The notes beneath the pieces were generated by a model that was given only the letters and a program-made list of their open reading frames with translations, did no database searches and was not told where the DNA came from. Shown one piece after another: positions 28,273 to 38,299 of a DNA stretch of 64,000 nt. The DNA comes from Labrenzia sp. PHM005 (GTDB lineage Bacteria > Pseudomonadota > Alphaproteobacteria > Rhizobiales > Stappiaceae). Position 1 is the first letter of the stretch. Each line of letters starts with the position of its first letter. The DNA is taken from contig NZ_CP041191.1 in the NCBI RefSeq assembly GCF_006517275.1, positions 5,885,001-5,949,000 of the forward strand, read 5' to 3'. A program made the position numbers and the translations under genes.

Positions 28273-28560
28273 ATGGCATTTCGTCCACTGCACGACCGTG
28301 TCGTAGTTCGCCGCGTCGACTCCGAAGAGAAGACCGCTGGTGGCATCATCATCCCAGATACCGCTAAGGAAAAGCCGCAAGAAGGCGAAATCGTTGCTGT
28401 TGGCAACGGCGCCCGTGACGACTCCGGCAACATTGTTGCCCTGGACGTCAAAGCTGGCGACCGCGTTCTGTTCGGCAAGTGGTCCGGCACCGAAGTCAAG
28501 ATCGACGGTGAAGACCTCCTGATCATGAAGGAATCCGACATCATGGGCGTGATCGCTTAA
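28273..28560 (+). CDS. groES: Co-chaperonin GroES
   Basis: A 95-aa heptameric lid of the GroEL chamber. The sequence begins [15 protein letters not shown] and contains the mobile loop ([13 protein letters not shown]) and the dome-side [12 protein letters not shown] region. ATG 28273 is chosen because it gives the conserved start and length. It is first in the HrcA/CIRCE-controlled groES-groEL operon, with groEL 53 bp downstream. Confidence 0.98.
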   Translation: MAFRPLHDRVVVRRVDSEEKTAGGIIIPDTAKEKPQEGEIVAVGNGARDDSGNIVALDVKAGDRVLFGKWSGTEVKIDGEDLLIMKESDIMGVIA

Positions 28561-28604
28561 TCAGCGAACCGCTTTTGTCCGACTTCAATTCCAATTTTAG
28601 GTGA

Positions 28605-30260
<1,656 letters not shown>

Positions 30261-30290
30261 GAAGCCTCAGCTCACGAAGCTTTACGGAAA

Positions 30291-30315
30291 GGGCGGCTCT
30301 CAGGCCGCCCTTTTT
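30291..30315 (+). terminator. groESL terminator, copy 1
   Basis: Stem GGGCGGC / GCCGCCC with a 6-base loop followed by TTTTT, about 30 bp after the groEL stop. Confidence 0.92.
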
Positions 30316-30414
30316 GTTTCTAAAGCCGCCCATCATTTTTGTATGTGCCGCTATGCGGCACGGGAGGCGGTATGGGCTTCTAAGAAGTCTGAAGCTCAAA
30401 AAGCTTTGCGGAAA

Positions 30415-30439
30415 GGGCGGCTCTCGGGCCGCCCTTTTT
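30415..30439 (+). terminator. groESL terminator, copy 2 (duplicate)
   Basis: Same stem GGGCGGC / GCCGCCC and T-run as copy 1, inside the duplicated block. It could act as a back-up terminator and also faces the convergent GST gene. Confidence 0.85.
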
Positions 30440-30466
30440 GCATCTAATGTATCTCTTTTGGAGCCA

Positions 30467-31168
30467 TCACCCGCTTGGCGGGATGTTGATCGCCGCTTGG
30501 CTTGCCGGCCGGGCCATGCAGGTTTCAGCCCAGCGCATAACATTCTTGCGGCTTTCCAGCTCGACGTGCTCTCCAGCTTCATAGAAGCCGTTCAGGTTCC
30601 GGATCCACGGCCAAGAGGTGATGTCGGCAATGGTGTACTCGCCCATGATAAAGTCCCGCCCCTCAAGGCGCTGATCCAGAACTCCCAAAAGCCGTTTGAC
30701 CTCATCGCGGTAGCGCTCAAATGGGCGGCGGTCTTCATAGTCTTTGCCGGCAAATTTGTTGAAGAATCCAACTTGGCCGGACATCGGACCAAGGCCACCC
30801 ATCTGCCACATCACCCACTGGATTGTTTCGAATTTTCTTGCTGCATCTGCTGGAATGAGCTTTCCAGTCTTCTCCGCCAGATAAATTAGGATTGCTCCCG
30901 ATTCCCACAATGGAAGTGGCTGCCCGTCTGGTCCATCCGGGTCGATGATTGCCGGGATCTTGTTGTTCGGATTGAGAGACAAAAACTCAGGTGTCAGCTG
31001 ATCACTGGCGCCAAAATCAACCTTATGGGCCTCATAAGAGAGGCCCGTTTCTTCGAGCATTGCAGAGACTTTGATCCCATTCGGTGTCGGCAGGGAATAA
31101 AGCTGAATGCGGTCAGGAAACTGAGCTGGCCACTTTTTCGTGATCGGAAAATCTGTAAGGCTGGTCAT
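30467..31168 (-). CDS. Glutathione S-transferase family, disulphide-bond oxidoreductase type (YfcG/YghU-like)
   Basis: A 233-aa two-domain GST. The thioredoxin-fold N-terminal domain shows IQLYSLPTPNGIKVSAMLEE and the cis-Pro/GSH-site segment NKIPAIIDPDG followed by PLWESGAILIYLA. The C-terminal all-helical domain contains QVGFFNKFAGKDYE and the N-cap box FIMGEYTIADI. These match the Nu-class YfcG/YghU group that reduces disulphides with glutathione. It is monocistronic and convergent with groESL. Confidence 0.9.
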   Translation of the reverse strand: MTSLTDFPITKKWPAQFPDRIQLYSLPTPNGIKVSAMLEETGLSYEAHKVDFGASDQLTPEFLSLNPNNKIPAIIDPDGPDGQPLPLWESGAILIYLAEKTGKLIPADAARKFETIQWVMWQMGGLGPMSGQVGFFNKFAGKDYEDRRPFERYRDEVKRLLGVLDQRLEGRDFIMGEYTIADITSWPWIRNLNGFYEAGEHVELESRKNVMRWAETCMARPASQAAINIPPSG

Positions 31169-31291
31169 GAAATGCCATAGCTTATGAGGACGGAAGAACT
31201 ACAGCACACCAGAGTTCCGGCAGCTGAGCACCCCACTATAAAGCGCTAATCCCCAGCTCCAACACGTCAGAGATAACAATTGCTTCATAAC

Positions 31292-31316
31292 AAAACAGGC
31301 GCCGAATGCGCCTGTT
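31292..31316 (-). terminator. Terminator of the Cache-MCP operon
   Basis: Stem AACAGGCGC / GCGCCTGTT with a 5-base loop. On the minus strand it is followed by a T-rich tail, about 25 bp beyond the MCP stop at 31342. Confidence 0.8.
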
Positions 31317-31341
31317 CGTTATGATCATTGAAGCCTCGGGG

Positions 31342-33042
31342 TTATGCAGCCCGCACTTCTCCAAGGAAGGTTTCAACCTGTGTCCGCAAGGTCTTGGCAT
31401 GTTCGGACAGATCAACAGCAACCTCCAGCACCTCCTTGGCGGCATTGCCGGTATCGGAGGCGGCGGTTGCCACATCGTTGATGGTATGGCCGACTTCCGC
31501 CGTCCCGGAAGCAGCCTGTTGGGTGCTGTCCGCGATTTCTCGGGTGGCAATGCCCTGTTCGCTCATCGCACCGGAAATTGTGTCGGAAATATCCTTGATC
31601 TGACCAATGGTCTGACTGATGGACTGGATCGCCTCCACGGCTTCCCCAGTGGCCGACTGCATTCCGGAGATCTGTGAGCCAATTTCCTCGGTTGCCCGGG
31701 CGGTCTGGGTCGCCAGATTTTTCACTTCCGATGCCACGACGGCAAAGCCTTTGCCGGCTTCACCAGCACGGGCTGCTTCAATGGTCGCGTTCAGCGCCAA
31801 CAGGTTTGTTTGCTCGGCAATACCGCTGATCAATTCAATCACTTCACCGATCTTGCTGGCCGCATCCGCCAGTCCACGGACGGAGTCATTGGAGCGTTCC
31901 GCTTCTGCATTGGCCTGGTTGGAGATTTCGGCCGACTCGCTGACCTGACGGTTGATCTCGCTGATGGATGCCGACATTTCCTCTGCAGCGGACGCAGCTG
32001 TCTGAACGTTTTGAGATGCACTTTCTGCTGACGTTGCCACAGTCGAGGCTTGCTGCTGGGTTTGTTCCGCAACCGACGACATGGACTGAGCAGTCGACTG
32101 CATCCGGTTTGAAGAGTCCGTGACCGTGTCAACGATACCCATGAGCGCTGTTTCGAACTGATCGGCGAGCGCATTCATGCTGGCCCGCTTTTCTTCCGCG
32201 GCCAGGCGCTCACGCTCGTGTTTTTCCTGCTCCATGCGCTCAACTTCCAGCGCGTTCTCTTTGAACACCTCAAGCGCTTTTTCCATCTGGCCGATTTCAT
32301 CGCGGCGTCCGGACACCTGCAGCTCCACTTCCGAATTACCGTCTGCGAGCGCGGTCATCGACCCGATGATTTTGGTAATCGGCCGCGAAATCATCCGGGA
32401 GATAAACCAGTTCAGCACCAATCCAACAAACGCAACTGCGGCAACAGTAAACAGGAACAGTTGCAGTGCTTCCCGCGCGCCGCTCAGTGTCGCTTCGGTT
32501 GCACGCATACGTAAGCTATCAACGACCTCATTCAGCTTATTTACATCCGACACTAACGTGGCATGCAGCGAGGTCGCTTCGTTCATGAAAATGCTGGCTG
32601 TTGCGACATCAAGGGTCGCCATATCTGCCGTTCCAAGCGCTGCTTCCTGATACTCGCGGGCATGTTTGACCGCAACTTCCTGAAGTGGCGCCAAATCAGC
32701 GTTGTTCAGCTTGGAAAGGTCGAGCGTTTCAAAGTCAGTGACAATAGCATTCAGCTTTGCGGTCGATTCCTCAAGCTTCGCATTGACCTTGTCCATGTCC
32801 GATTCATTTTGTGCCGTGGTCATCAGGTCATAGAGTGACAGCTGAGCTCCTGAGAGAGCTTCTTTTACCTGGCTCATGTCGGCAAATGCCTTGATCTGGA
32901 CATGGCTCAGGTTTTCGATCGCAGAGCGCTGCTGGTCGATCGCAAAAAACGAGATGATAGAAACAATCCCCAGCCCGACCAATAGAATAACCGGGGTCAC
33001 GAACATCTTCGTGGCGAGGGCAAGATTGGCAAACCAGTTCAT
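31342..33042 (-). CDS. Methyl-accepting chemotaxis protein
   Basis: A 566-aa transmembrane chemoreceptor. A first helix at residues about 10-30 is followed by a periplasmic four-helix-bundle sensor (about 31-190), a second helix ([19 protein letters not shown]), a HAMP domain ([16 protein letters not shown]) and a cytoplasmic signalling domain whose hairpin tip reads [21 protein letters not shown]. It should control CheA. The end lacks a CheR-tethering pentapeptide of the NWETF type. It lies 87 bp downstream of a secreted Cache protein on the same strand, suggesting that the soluble protein delivers the ligand. Confidence 0.96.
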   Translation of the reverse strand: MNWFANLALATKMFVTPVILLVGLGIVSIISFFAIDQQRSAIENLSHVQIKAFADMSQVKEALSGAQLSLYDLMTTAQNESDMDKVNAKLEESTAKLNAIVTDFETLDLSKLNNADLAPLQEVAVKHAREYQEAALGTADMATLDVATASIFMNEATSLHATLVSDVNKLNEVVDSLRMRATEATLSGAREALQLFLFTVAAVAFVGLVLNWFISRMISRPITKIIGSMTALADGNSEVELQVSGRRDEIGQMEKALEVFKENALEVERMEQEKHERERLAAEEKRASMNALADQFETALMGIVDTVTDSSNRMQSTAQSMSSVAEQTQQQASTVATSAESASQNVQTAASAAEEMSASISEINRQVSESAEISNQANAEAERSNDSVRGLADAASKIGEVIELISGIAEQTNLLALNATIEAARAGEAGKGFAVVASEVKNLATQTARATEEIGSQISGMQSATGEAVEAIQSISQTIGQIKDISDTISGAMSEQGIATREIADSTQQAASGTAEVGHTINDVATAASDTGNAAKEVLEVAVDLSEHAKTLRTQVETFLGEVRAA

Positions 33043-33129
33043 TTTTCCATCCAGTGTATGTTGTCTAGGCCGGTGGCCAGAACGGCCACCGGGGTATCTT
33101 GGAAGGGTCCCACAGAGGGAAGCTGCGTC

Positions 33130-33588
33130 TTATTTGTAGATACCGACGCCGCAGATATGGTCACCAGCAGGTTTCACCACCGAAGACTTTTGCTCGATCT
33201 TTTTGGAAACCGGGTTCGGCCAGCGGTAGTCGACCCAACCGCCACCACTCTTGCCGGCTGACACAAGGTCCATAACAAACGCTTTGCCGTCAGCGTCTTT
33301 CAGCTTGGACAGGTTTTTGCCAATCAGCTTTCCGTTTGCACCATGGGCAACCGTTGTACCTGCTTCATCAAAACAGAAGACATAAAGGTCCCGGTCTTGC
33401 CAGCCTTTGTCTGAGGCGGTGAAATCTTTAAGTGCCTGGTCAGCACCAGCCGATGCATAATGGGCGACAGCCTTATCGAGCATAGCGGTCGCTTCATCGG
33501 CAGTTCCGCGATCGCTGGCGAATGCAACACTTCCACCGACCACGGACATTCCAGCCACCAAAACCGCTGCGACAGTTGACTTGATCAT
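33130..33588 (-). CDS. Secreted single-Cache-domain protein
   Basis: A 152-aa protein with a signal peptide ending near VAFASD. The mature part (about 125 residues) resembles a single Cache (sCache) sensor domain: DLYVFCFDEAGTTVAHG, LIGKNLSKLKDADGKAFV and the terminal WVDYRWPNP...KSSVVKP...CGVGIYK. It has no membrane helix or output domain. ATG 33588 has a strong ribosome-binding site (GGAGAATAGGGA). It is first in an operon with the MCP, so it is a probable periplasmic binding protein or co-sensor for that receptor. Confidence 0.85.
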   Translation of the reverse strand: MIKSTVAAVLVAGMSVVGGSVAFASDRGTADEATAMLDKAVAHYASAGADQALKDFTASDKGWQDRDLYVFCFDEAGTTVAHGANGKLIGKNLSKLKDADGKAFVMDLVSAGKSGGGWVDYRWPNPVSKKIEQKSSVVKPAGDHICGVGIYK

Positions 33589-34251
33589 TCCCTATTCTCC
33601 TTTCGAGAATTTGTTCAATGATCTAAAGCTCGGTCGGAATTGCTAATATTCAGATAATGGAACATTCAGTAAGAAATTAAGAAAAATAACGACTTACATC
33701 TTATCGGTTTAACAACTCGGTCACACAATCAATCGCATCACGTGCATCGTGACGCCCAAGTTACACAACTGTTTTGCAGTGATTTTTTACGCCCTCCAAG
33801 TGAAACAATTCTGGCGTGCATTTTTTGTATCGATACAAAAATAAGAAATTTGGCAGATGTTCAGTGCATCAGTCTAAGAACGGTCCTGAAACAAAATGAC
33901 AAATCTCCGCCCCTGCCTTTTTAGATGTTTCCAAAACGCTGATTTGTTTTTTCAACTCAAACTTCGAATGGCACCTGGCCAATTTTGGCACACAACCAGA
34001 ACGTCACCGGGTAGCTCTCCCTAAGCCCCCCTCATCAACTTAGAATGCAGCCCCCCAGTTCAACAGTTTGTTTTTCGGAATCCTAGCTAGCCAGCTCCCT
34101 TTTCACGACGAAGGTATGAGAAAAAACGCAAAAATATTTCTATAGACGTCCGAATCGAGACAACGAACTGGGCACCGATTCTGTTTTCCGGCATAAGACG
34201 AGGTAACGGCGAAGCTGTATCCCAACCACCAAACGAAGATTGCGGCCCACA
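33589..34251. promoter_or_regulatory. Long AT-rich divergent intergenic region
   Basis: About 660 bp between the Cache gene (leftward) and slyX (rightward). It is clearly more AT-rich than its surroundings and holds one perfect 20-bp palindrome (33822-33841). Short open frames are present but none has convincing start context or composition. It must contain the Cache-MCP promoter and possibly a regulator site. Confidence 0.5.
33822..33841. promoter_or_regulatory. Perfect 20-bp palindrome, putative operator
   Basis: Symmetric about GTATCGATAC with T5 and A5 outer arms. It is perfect over 20 bp in an otherwise unstructured AT-rich region. Such symmetric sites commonly bind dimeric repressors; the regulator is unknown. 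Confidence 0.4.
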
Positions 34252-34464
34252 ATGAGCAAAGAGCTTGAGAGCAGGATCGAGCAACTTGAGATCGACCTGG
34301 CTCACGCAAATCATACGATCGACGAGATGAACACAGTTGTTGTCGAGCAAGGCAAGCAGATCGACCGGTTGACGCGAAAACTCATTAACATGACGGATCA
34401 GGTGGAAGAGTTGATCGACAATGTTCTTCCAGGCCACCATGTCGAGAAGCCGCCGCATTATTGA
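34252..34464 (+). CDS. slyX: SlyX family protein
   Basis: A 70-aa helical coiled-coil protein: LESRIEQLEIDLAHANHTID, then QGKQIDRLTRKL, and the C-terminal PPHY, which is diagnostic for SlyX. ATG 34252 is preferred to a TTG at 34240. The role of SlyX is not established. It is a single gene. Confidence 0.9.
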   Translation: MSKELESRIEQLEIDLAHANHTIDEMNTVVVEQGKQIDRLTRKLINMTDQVEELIDNVLPGHHVEKPPHY

Positions 34465-34616
34465 ATGGCACAGGCAATCGCGCCTAGGCAGGGCTTTCTG
34501 GCCCCTAAAAAGATTTGAGAAAATTCTCCCAGAACCTTGAACCGCGGCTTCAATCGCATTAGTTCGCATACGTATAATGATGTGCATATACACAATGCGT
34601 TTCTGCCAGAGGACAT

Positions 34617-35621
34617 ATGATGCAAAACCTGCGCTTAACATTGAAATCCCGTCCTGTTGGTCGCCTTGGCCCGGAACATTTCGACCGGGTTGAAGAAGAC
34701 TTAGGACCTTTGGAAGATGGCAAAGCCCGGGTGCGGGTTGTCTATGTTTCTCTTGACCCGGCCATGCGCGGCTGGGTGTCGGATGACACCAAAAGCTACA
34801 TCCCGCCGGTGCAGATTGGCGATACCATGCGGTCTCTTGGTGTGGGCATCGTGGAAGAAAGCAAGACAGACGCCTATAAGGTTGGCGATTGGGTGTCCGG
34901 CACACCTGGCTGGACCAAATACATCGATGTCGCCCCTGGCGATATCAGCGTCGTGCCGCAACTTGACCGGATAGAACATTATATGGGTGTTCTCGGGTTG
35001 CCGGGTGTTACCGCCTATCACGGCCTCGTCACCGAAGGTCAGCCGAAGGACGGTGAAACGCTGTGCGTCACTGGCGCTGCAGGCTCCGTTGGCTCGCTGG
35101 TCGGACAGATCGGCAAGGCTCATGGGATGCGGGTCATTGGCATCGCCGGAACCCAGGAGAAATGCGATTGGCTGGTCAATGAGCTCGGTTTTGATGCCGC
35201 ACTCAATTACAAGACCGACGACCTCAGCAAGGGACTTGCTGAGTTTGCCCCTGATGGCATTGATGTTCATTTCGAAAATGTCGGCGGCGCGCCCTTCAAA
35301 GCGGCCTTCCGCAACATGGCAGCGCATGGACGGATGATCTTTTGCGGTTTCATATCTGCGTACAACGGCGAAAAGGATCCTGATCCTGTTGATATGACCA
35401 CCATTATTCGGCGCCGCCTGAGCCTAAAGGGCTTCACGATGCCCGATCACTATGCAGCCTATCCCATGATGTTTCAGGAACTTGGCAAGCTGTTGATGAC
35501 AGGCAAACTGAAGTACCGCCTAGATATAGAAGAGGGTCTTGAAAACGCGCCGGTTGTCTTCAACAAGCTCTTTGACGGCAGCAACACTGGCAAACTTGTG
35601 ATCAAGGTTTCTGAGCTTTAA
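34617..35621 (+). CDS. NADP-dependent oxidoreductase, MDR family (CurA/leukotriene B4 dehydrogenase-like)
   Basis: A 334-aa zinc-independent medium-chain dehydrogenase/reductase. The N-terminal segment YVSLDPAMRGWVSD is the family hallmark, the nucleotide site is TGAAGSVGSLVGQIGKAHG, and the NVGGAPFKAAFRNMA region follows. Members reduce the C=C bond of alpha,beta-unsaturated carbonyls (CurA reduces curcumin). ATG 34617 has AGAGGA five bases upstream; ATG 34620 is equally possible. A TATAAT-like hexamer lies at 34573. It is followed by a 14-bp hairpin. Confidence 0.93.
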   Translation: MMQNLRLTLKSRPVGRLGPEHFDRVEEDLGPLEDGKARVRVVYVSLDPAMRGWVSDDTKSYIPPVQIGDTMRSLGVGIVEESKTDAYKVGDWVSGTPGWTKYIDVAPGDISVVPQLDRIEHYMGVLGLPGVTAYHGLVTEGQPKDGETLCVTGAAGSVGSLVGQIGKAHGMRVIGIAGTQEKCDWLVNELGFDAALNYKTDDLSKGLAEFAPDGIDVHFENVGGAPFKAAFRNMAAHGRMIFCGFISAYNGEKDPDPVDMTTIIRRRLSLKGFTMPDHYAAYPMMFQELGKLLMTGKLKYRLDIEEGLENAPVVFNKLFDGSNTGKLVIKVSEL

Positions 35622-35645
35622 AAGCACGCCCTTTGCATGATTTTC

Positions 35646-35679
35646 GTCCAGAAGACGCAAAATTCTGTGTCTTTTGGAC
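35646..35679 (+). terminator. Long stem-loop after the MDR oxidoreductase gene
   Basis: A 14-bp stem (two G-U pairs, arms 35646-35659 and 35666-35679, 6-base loop) about 25 bp after the stop. There is no T-run, so it may be a Rho-type or 3'-protective structure. Confidence 0.4.
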
Positions 35680-35765
35680 GCAACCTGAACTCTGTCTTGG
35701 AGTGTTTCAGGCAACACAGTTAAGTTCCCGGTTTCAAACGTCTGGCGAGCCAGACACAGAGATCC

Positions 35766-37115
35766 ATGGAACATAATTGGATGAACATGATATCCGCCCA
35801 TACGCCAGCGACATATGAGGGTGCCCTTCCCGCAGCGGTCGATTTTGCAATCATTGGCGGTGGCATTATCGGTCTGTCCGCCGCGCTCTCACTCAAGGAG
35901 TGCGGCTTCAGTGTGGCCGTCCTTGAAAAAGGCCGGGTTGGCGGAGAACAATCCAGCCGCAATTGGGGTTGGATCAGAAAACTCGGCCGTGACGCGGCTG
36001 AGATTCCACTCATGATCCGGGCCGGTCAGCTCTGGCAGGATATGGAAACACGTGTCGGCGCCTCGATTGGTTACCGGGAAGAAGGCATTATCTACCTGAG
36101 CCGTAACGACAAAGAACAAGCTGCGCGCTACCGGCATTTCGAAACGGCACAGCAGTTTGAGATTCCGGTTGAACGCCTGTCCGCTGCGCATGTAGAGCAA
36201 CAGATCCAAGGACTACCTGGCTACTGGAGAGAAGGCATCAAGAGCCCAACGGACGCGCGCGTCGAACCGCTCTTGGCGATGCCGGCCATAGCGCGGCATG
36301 CCAAATCCGCCGGCATCATTATTCGGGAAAACTGCGCGGTCCGGGGTCTGGAAAAATCGGCCGGCAAAATTAGCGGTGTCATTTGCGAAGCCGGAACGGT
36401 GCGCGCGGGCGCAGTCTTGCTCGCTGGCGGATCTTGGACGGGATTATTCCTGGAGCGCTATGGGATCCGGTTTCCGCAGCTGAGTGTGCGGGCAAGCGTG
36501 GCAAGAACACGTCCGTTGCCCAGTGTCTATGCTGGCTGTGCAAGCGATCCAGCCCTTGCCTTCCGCCGCGAGGAAAACGGCGGTTATGTGGTTGCCCTAA
36601 CCGATCACTCAGATTTCTTTTTGGGTCCAAGCGCTTTCAAAAATACACGTCTTTTTGCCAAATCCGCCTGGGGCTCGCGCGGCAGTCTATATCTCAAACC
36701 AGCGGCGCCCTCCGGATTTCCCGACGCGTGGACGACACGCAGAACCTGGCGGGACGATCAGACTTCACCGTTTGAAAAAAACCGTGTTCTATCGCCCGCC
36801 CCCTGGTCAGGGCTCGTGCCCCAACTTCAGAAAAGGATCGCTGAACGGTTTCCGGCTTTGAAGGATGTTGAAATCGCTGAAGCTTGGGCCGGGATGATCG
36901 ACACAATGCCTGACACTGTGCCAACGATTGATAGTGTCCCCGGCATGGAGGGTCTTTGGGTGGCCTCGGGGTTCAGCGGTCATGGATTTGGAATTGGCCC
37001 GGCAGTCGGCGAAGTCCTGGCAAATCTCATGCAGAACCGGGAGACTGGCTATGATTTGACCAGGTTCCGGTTTAACCGTTTTACCGATGGATCGGTCATT
37101 GAGCCGGGACCTTAA
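35766..37115 (+). CDS. FAD-dependent amine/amino-acid oxidoreductase (DAO family)
   Basis: A 449-aa flavoprotein. The dinucleotide-binding fingerprint FAIIGGGIIGLSAALSLKE begins near residue 27, followed by EQSSRNWGWIR. The C-terminus reads TVPTIDSVPGMEGLWVASGFSGHGFGIGPAVG, the second FAD contact of the DAO fold. It resembles PuuB/OrdL-type gamma-glutamylputrescine oxidoreductases and D-amino-acid dehydrogenases. Start ATG 35766 or the following ATG 35784. The stop is followed at once by a cruciform-like hairpin. No partner genes are adjacent. Confidence 0.9.
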   Translation: MEHNWMNMISAHTPATYEGALPAAVDFAIIGGGIIGLSAALSLKECGFSVAVLEKGRVGGEQSSRNWGWIRKLGRDAAEIPLMIRAGQLWQDMETRVGASIGYREEGIIYLSRNDKEQAARYRHFETAQQFEIPVERLSAAHVEQQIQGLPGYWREGIKSPTDARVEPLLAMPAIARHAKSAGIIIRENCAVRGLEKSAGKISGVICEAGTVRAGAVLLAGGSWTGLFLERYGIRFPQLSVRASVARTRPLPSVYAGCASDPALAFRREENGGYVVALTDHSDFFLGPSAFKNTRLFAKSAWGSRGSLYLKPAAPSGFPDAWTTRRTWRDDQTSPFEKNRVLSPAPWSGLVPQLQKRIAERFPALKDVEIAEAWAGMIDTMPDTVPTIDSVPGMEGLWVASGFSGHGFGIGPAVGEVLANLMQNRETGYDLTRFRFNRFTDGSVIEPGP

Positions 37116-37119
37116 TCAG

Positions 37120-37157
37120 GCGCTTGCAGAACAGGCTTCCTGTTTGATGACAAGCGC
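37120..37157 (+). terminator. Branched stem-loop after the FAD oxidoreductase gene
   Basis: Outer arms GCGCTTG / CAAGCGC enclose a second stem AACAGG / CCTGTT, starting four bases past the stop. No T-run follows, so terminator function is uncertain. Confidence 0.4.
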
Positions 37158-37285
37158 GTCTTCGATCGGAATACCCGGCTCCGCTAGCCTTCCCTTCCGA
37201 TAAATGACAATGTTTCACTTGATCCAAAGCATGGCGTTGGCAAAATCACGACGTAGGTTAGATCGGACACAAGATAAGGTCCGCC

Positions 37286-38299
37286 ATGAGATATTTCCGC
37301 TATCTGTTTTTCATCGCATTGCTTGCAGCCCTTTTCGTCGGGTGGAGCTGGTGGTCCGCACGTCCTCCGAAGATCACAGTCACGGAAGCATATCTGGGAT
37401 CCGCGGCTGACGTTGTATACGCAACAGCCGTGGTTGAACCAGTTAACTGGGCGAAGGTAACCAGCATCCTGCGCGAACGGATCGTCTCTCTGTGCGGCTG
37501 TGAAGGCATGGTCGTCAAGAAGGGCGATGAGCTCGCCAAACTTGACAGCGGCGATGCCCGGGCAACCCTTGCCGAACTGGAAGCCCGCCAGTCCCTGGCG
37601 CAATCGGAAAGCGAACGGGCTCTGCAGCTCTTGGAGCGCCGGGTGATCAGCCAGCACCTTTATGACCGCGCCCAAAGCGAACTCATTCGGGTCAATGCCA
37701 TGATGGCCGCGCAGACGGAACGGCTGCGCGATTACACAATCATTGCGCCCATGGACGGCGTTGTTCTGCGGCAGGACGGCGCTGTGGGGGAAGTGGCCCA
37801 GCCGGGGGAAATCCTGTTTTGGATCGGGCAGCCGGAACCCTTGCAGCTGGTGGCGGAAGTCAATGAAGAAGACATTCCGAAAGTGCAAGTCGGTCAGACG
37901 GCTCTGGTGCGGGCTGACGCTTTTCCGAAGAAAGATCTCTCCGCCACGGTTGCCAGAATAACGCCCAAAGGCGATCCGGTCCTGAAAAACTATCGTGTCT
38001 ACCTCGCCCTTCCCGCCGACACACCGCTGCACATTGGCATGACGGCGGAGATCAACATTGTAACGCGGGAAAAACAGGAAACACTGCTGGTGCCGGTTGC
38101 CACTCTTGATGATCGCACGGTTCAAATACTTTCTGAAGACAACACTGTTGAAACGACGGAAGTTGAGACCGGGATTACCGGGACGCGCACAGTCGAAATC
38201 CTGAGTGGACTGTCTCATGGCGACAAAGTCATCCTGCCCTACCGGGATGACCTCACAGTCGGCCAGAAAATCACCCCGGTCCCTGAGGCTGGACAATGA
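37286..38299 (+). CDS. HlyD/MacA-type membrane-fusion adaptor
   Basis: A 337-aa periplasmic adaptor. One N-terminal transmembrane helix (FLFIALLAALFVGWSWW-like) precedes a barrel-sandwich domain, a helical hairpin (ATLAELEARQSLAQSESE) and the beta-barrel segments YTIIAPMDGVVLRQDG and HIGMTAEINIVTR. A cysteine pair, CGC, sits early in the lipoyl half (VSLCGCEGM), which is unusual for the family. Its stop overlaps the permease start by 4 bases, so adaptor, permease and ATPase form one operon for an ABC-type efflux or lipid-extraction system. Confidence 0.9.
   Translation: MRYFRYLFFIALLAALFVGWSWWSARPPKITVTEAYLGSAADVVYATAVVEPVNWAKVTSILRERIVSLCGCEGMVVKKGDELAKLDSGDARATLAELEARQSLAQSESERALQLLERRVISQHLYDRAQSELIRVNAMMAAQTERLRDYTIIAPMDGVVLRQDGAVGEVAQPGEILFWIGQPEPLQLVAEVNEEDIPKVQVGQTALVRADAFPKKDLSATVARITPKGDPVLKNYRVYLALPADTPLHIGMTAEINIVTREKQETLLVPVATLDDRTVQILSEDNTVETTEVETGITGTRTVEILSGLSHGDKVILPYRDDLTVGQKITPVPEAGQ

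Noticed and set aside
30345..30361. GTGCCGC/GCGGCAC hairpin as an independent terminator
   Set aside because: No T-run; it lies between the two duplicated blocks and is described with the repeat.
34087..34905. 272-aa open frame on the minus strand
   Set aside because: Antisense to slyX and to the start of the MDR oxidoreductase, both with clear signatures.
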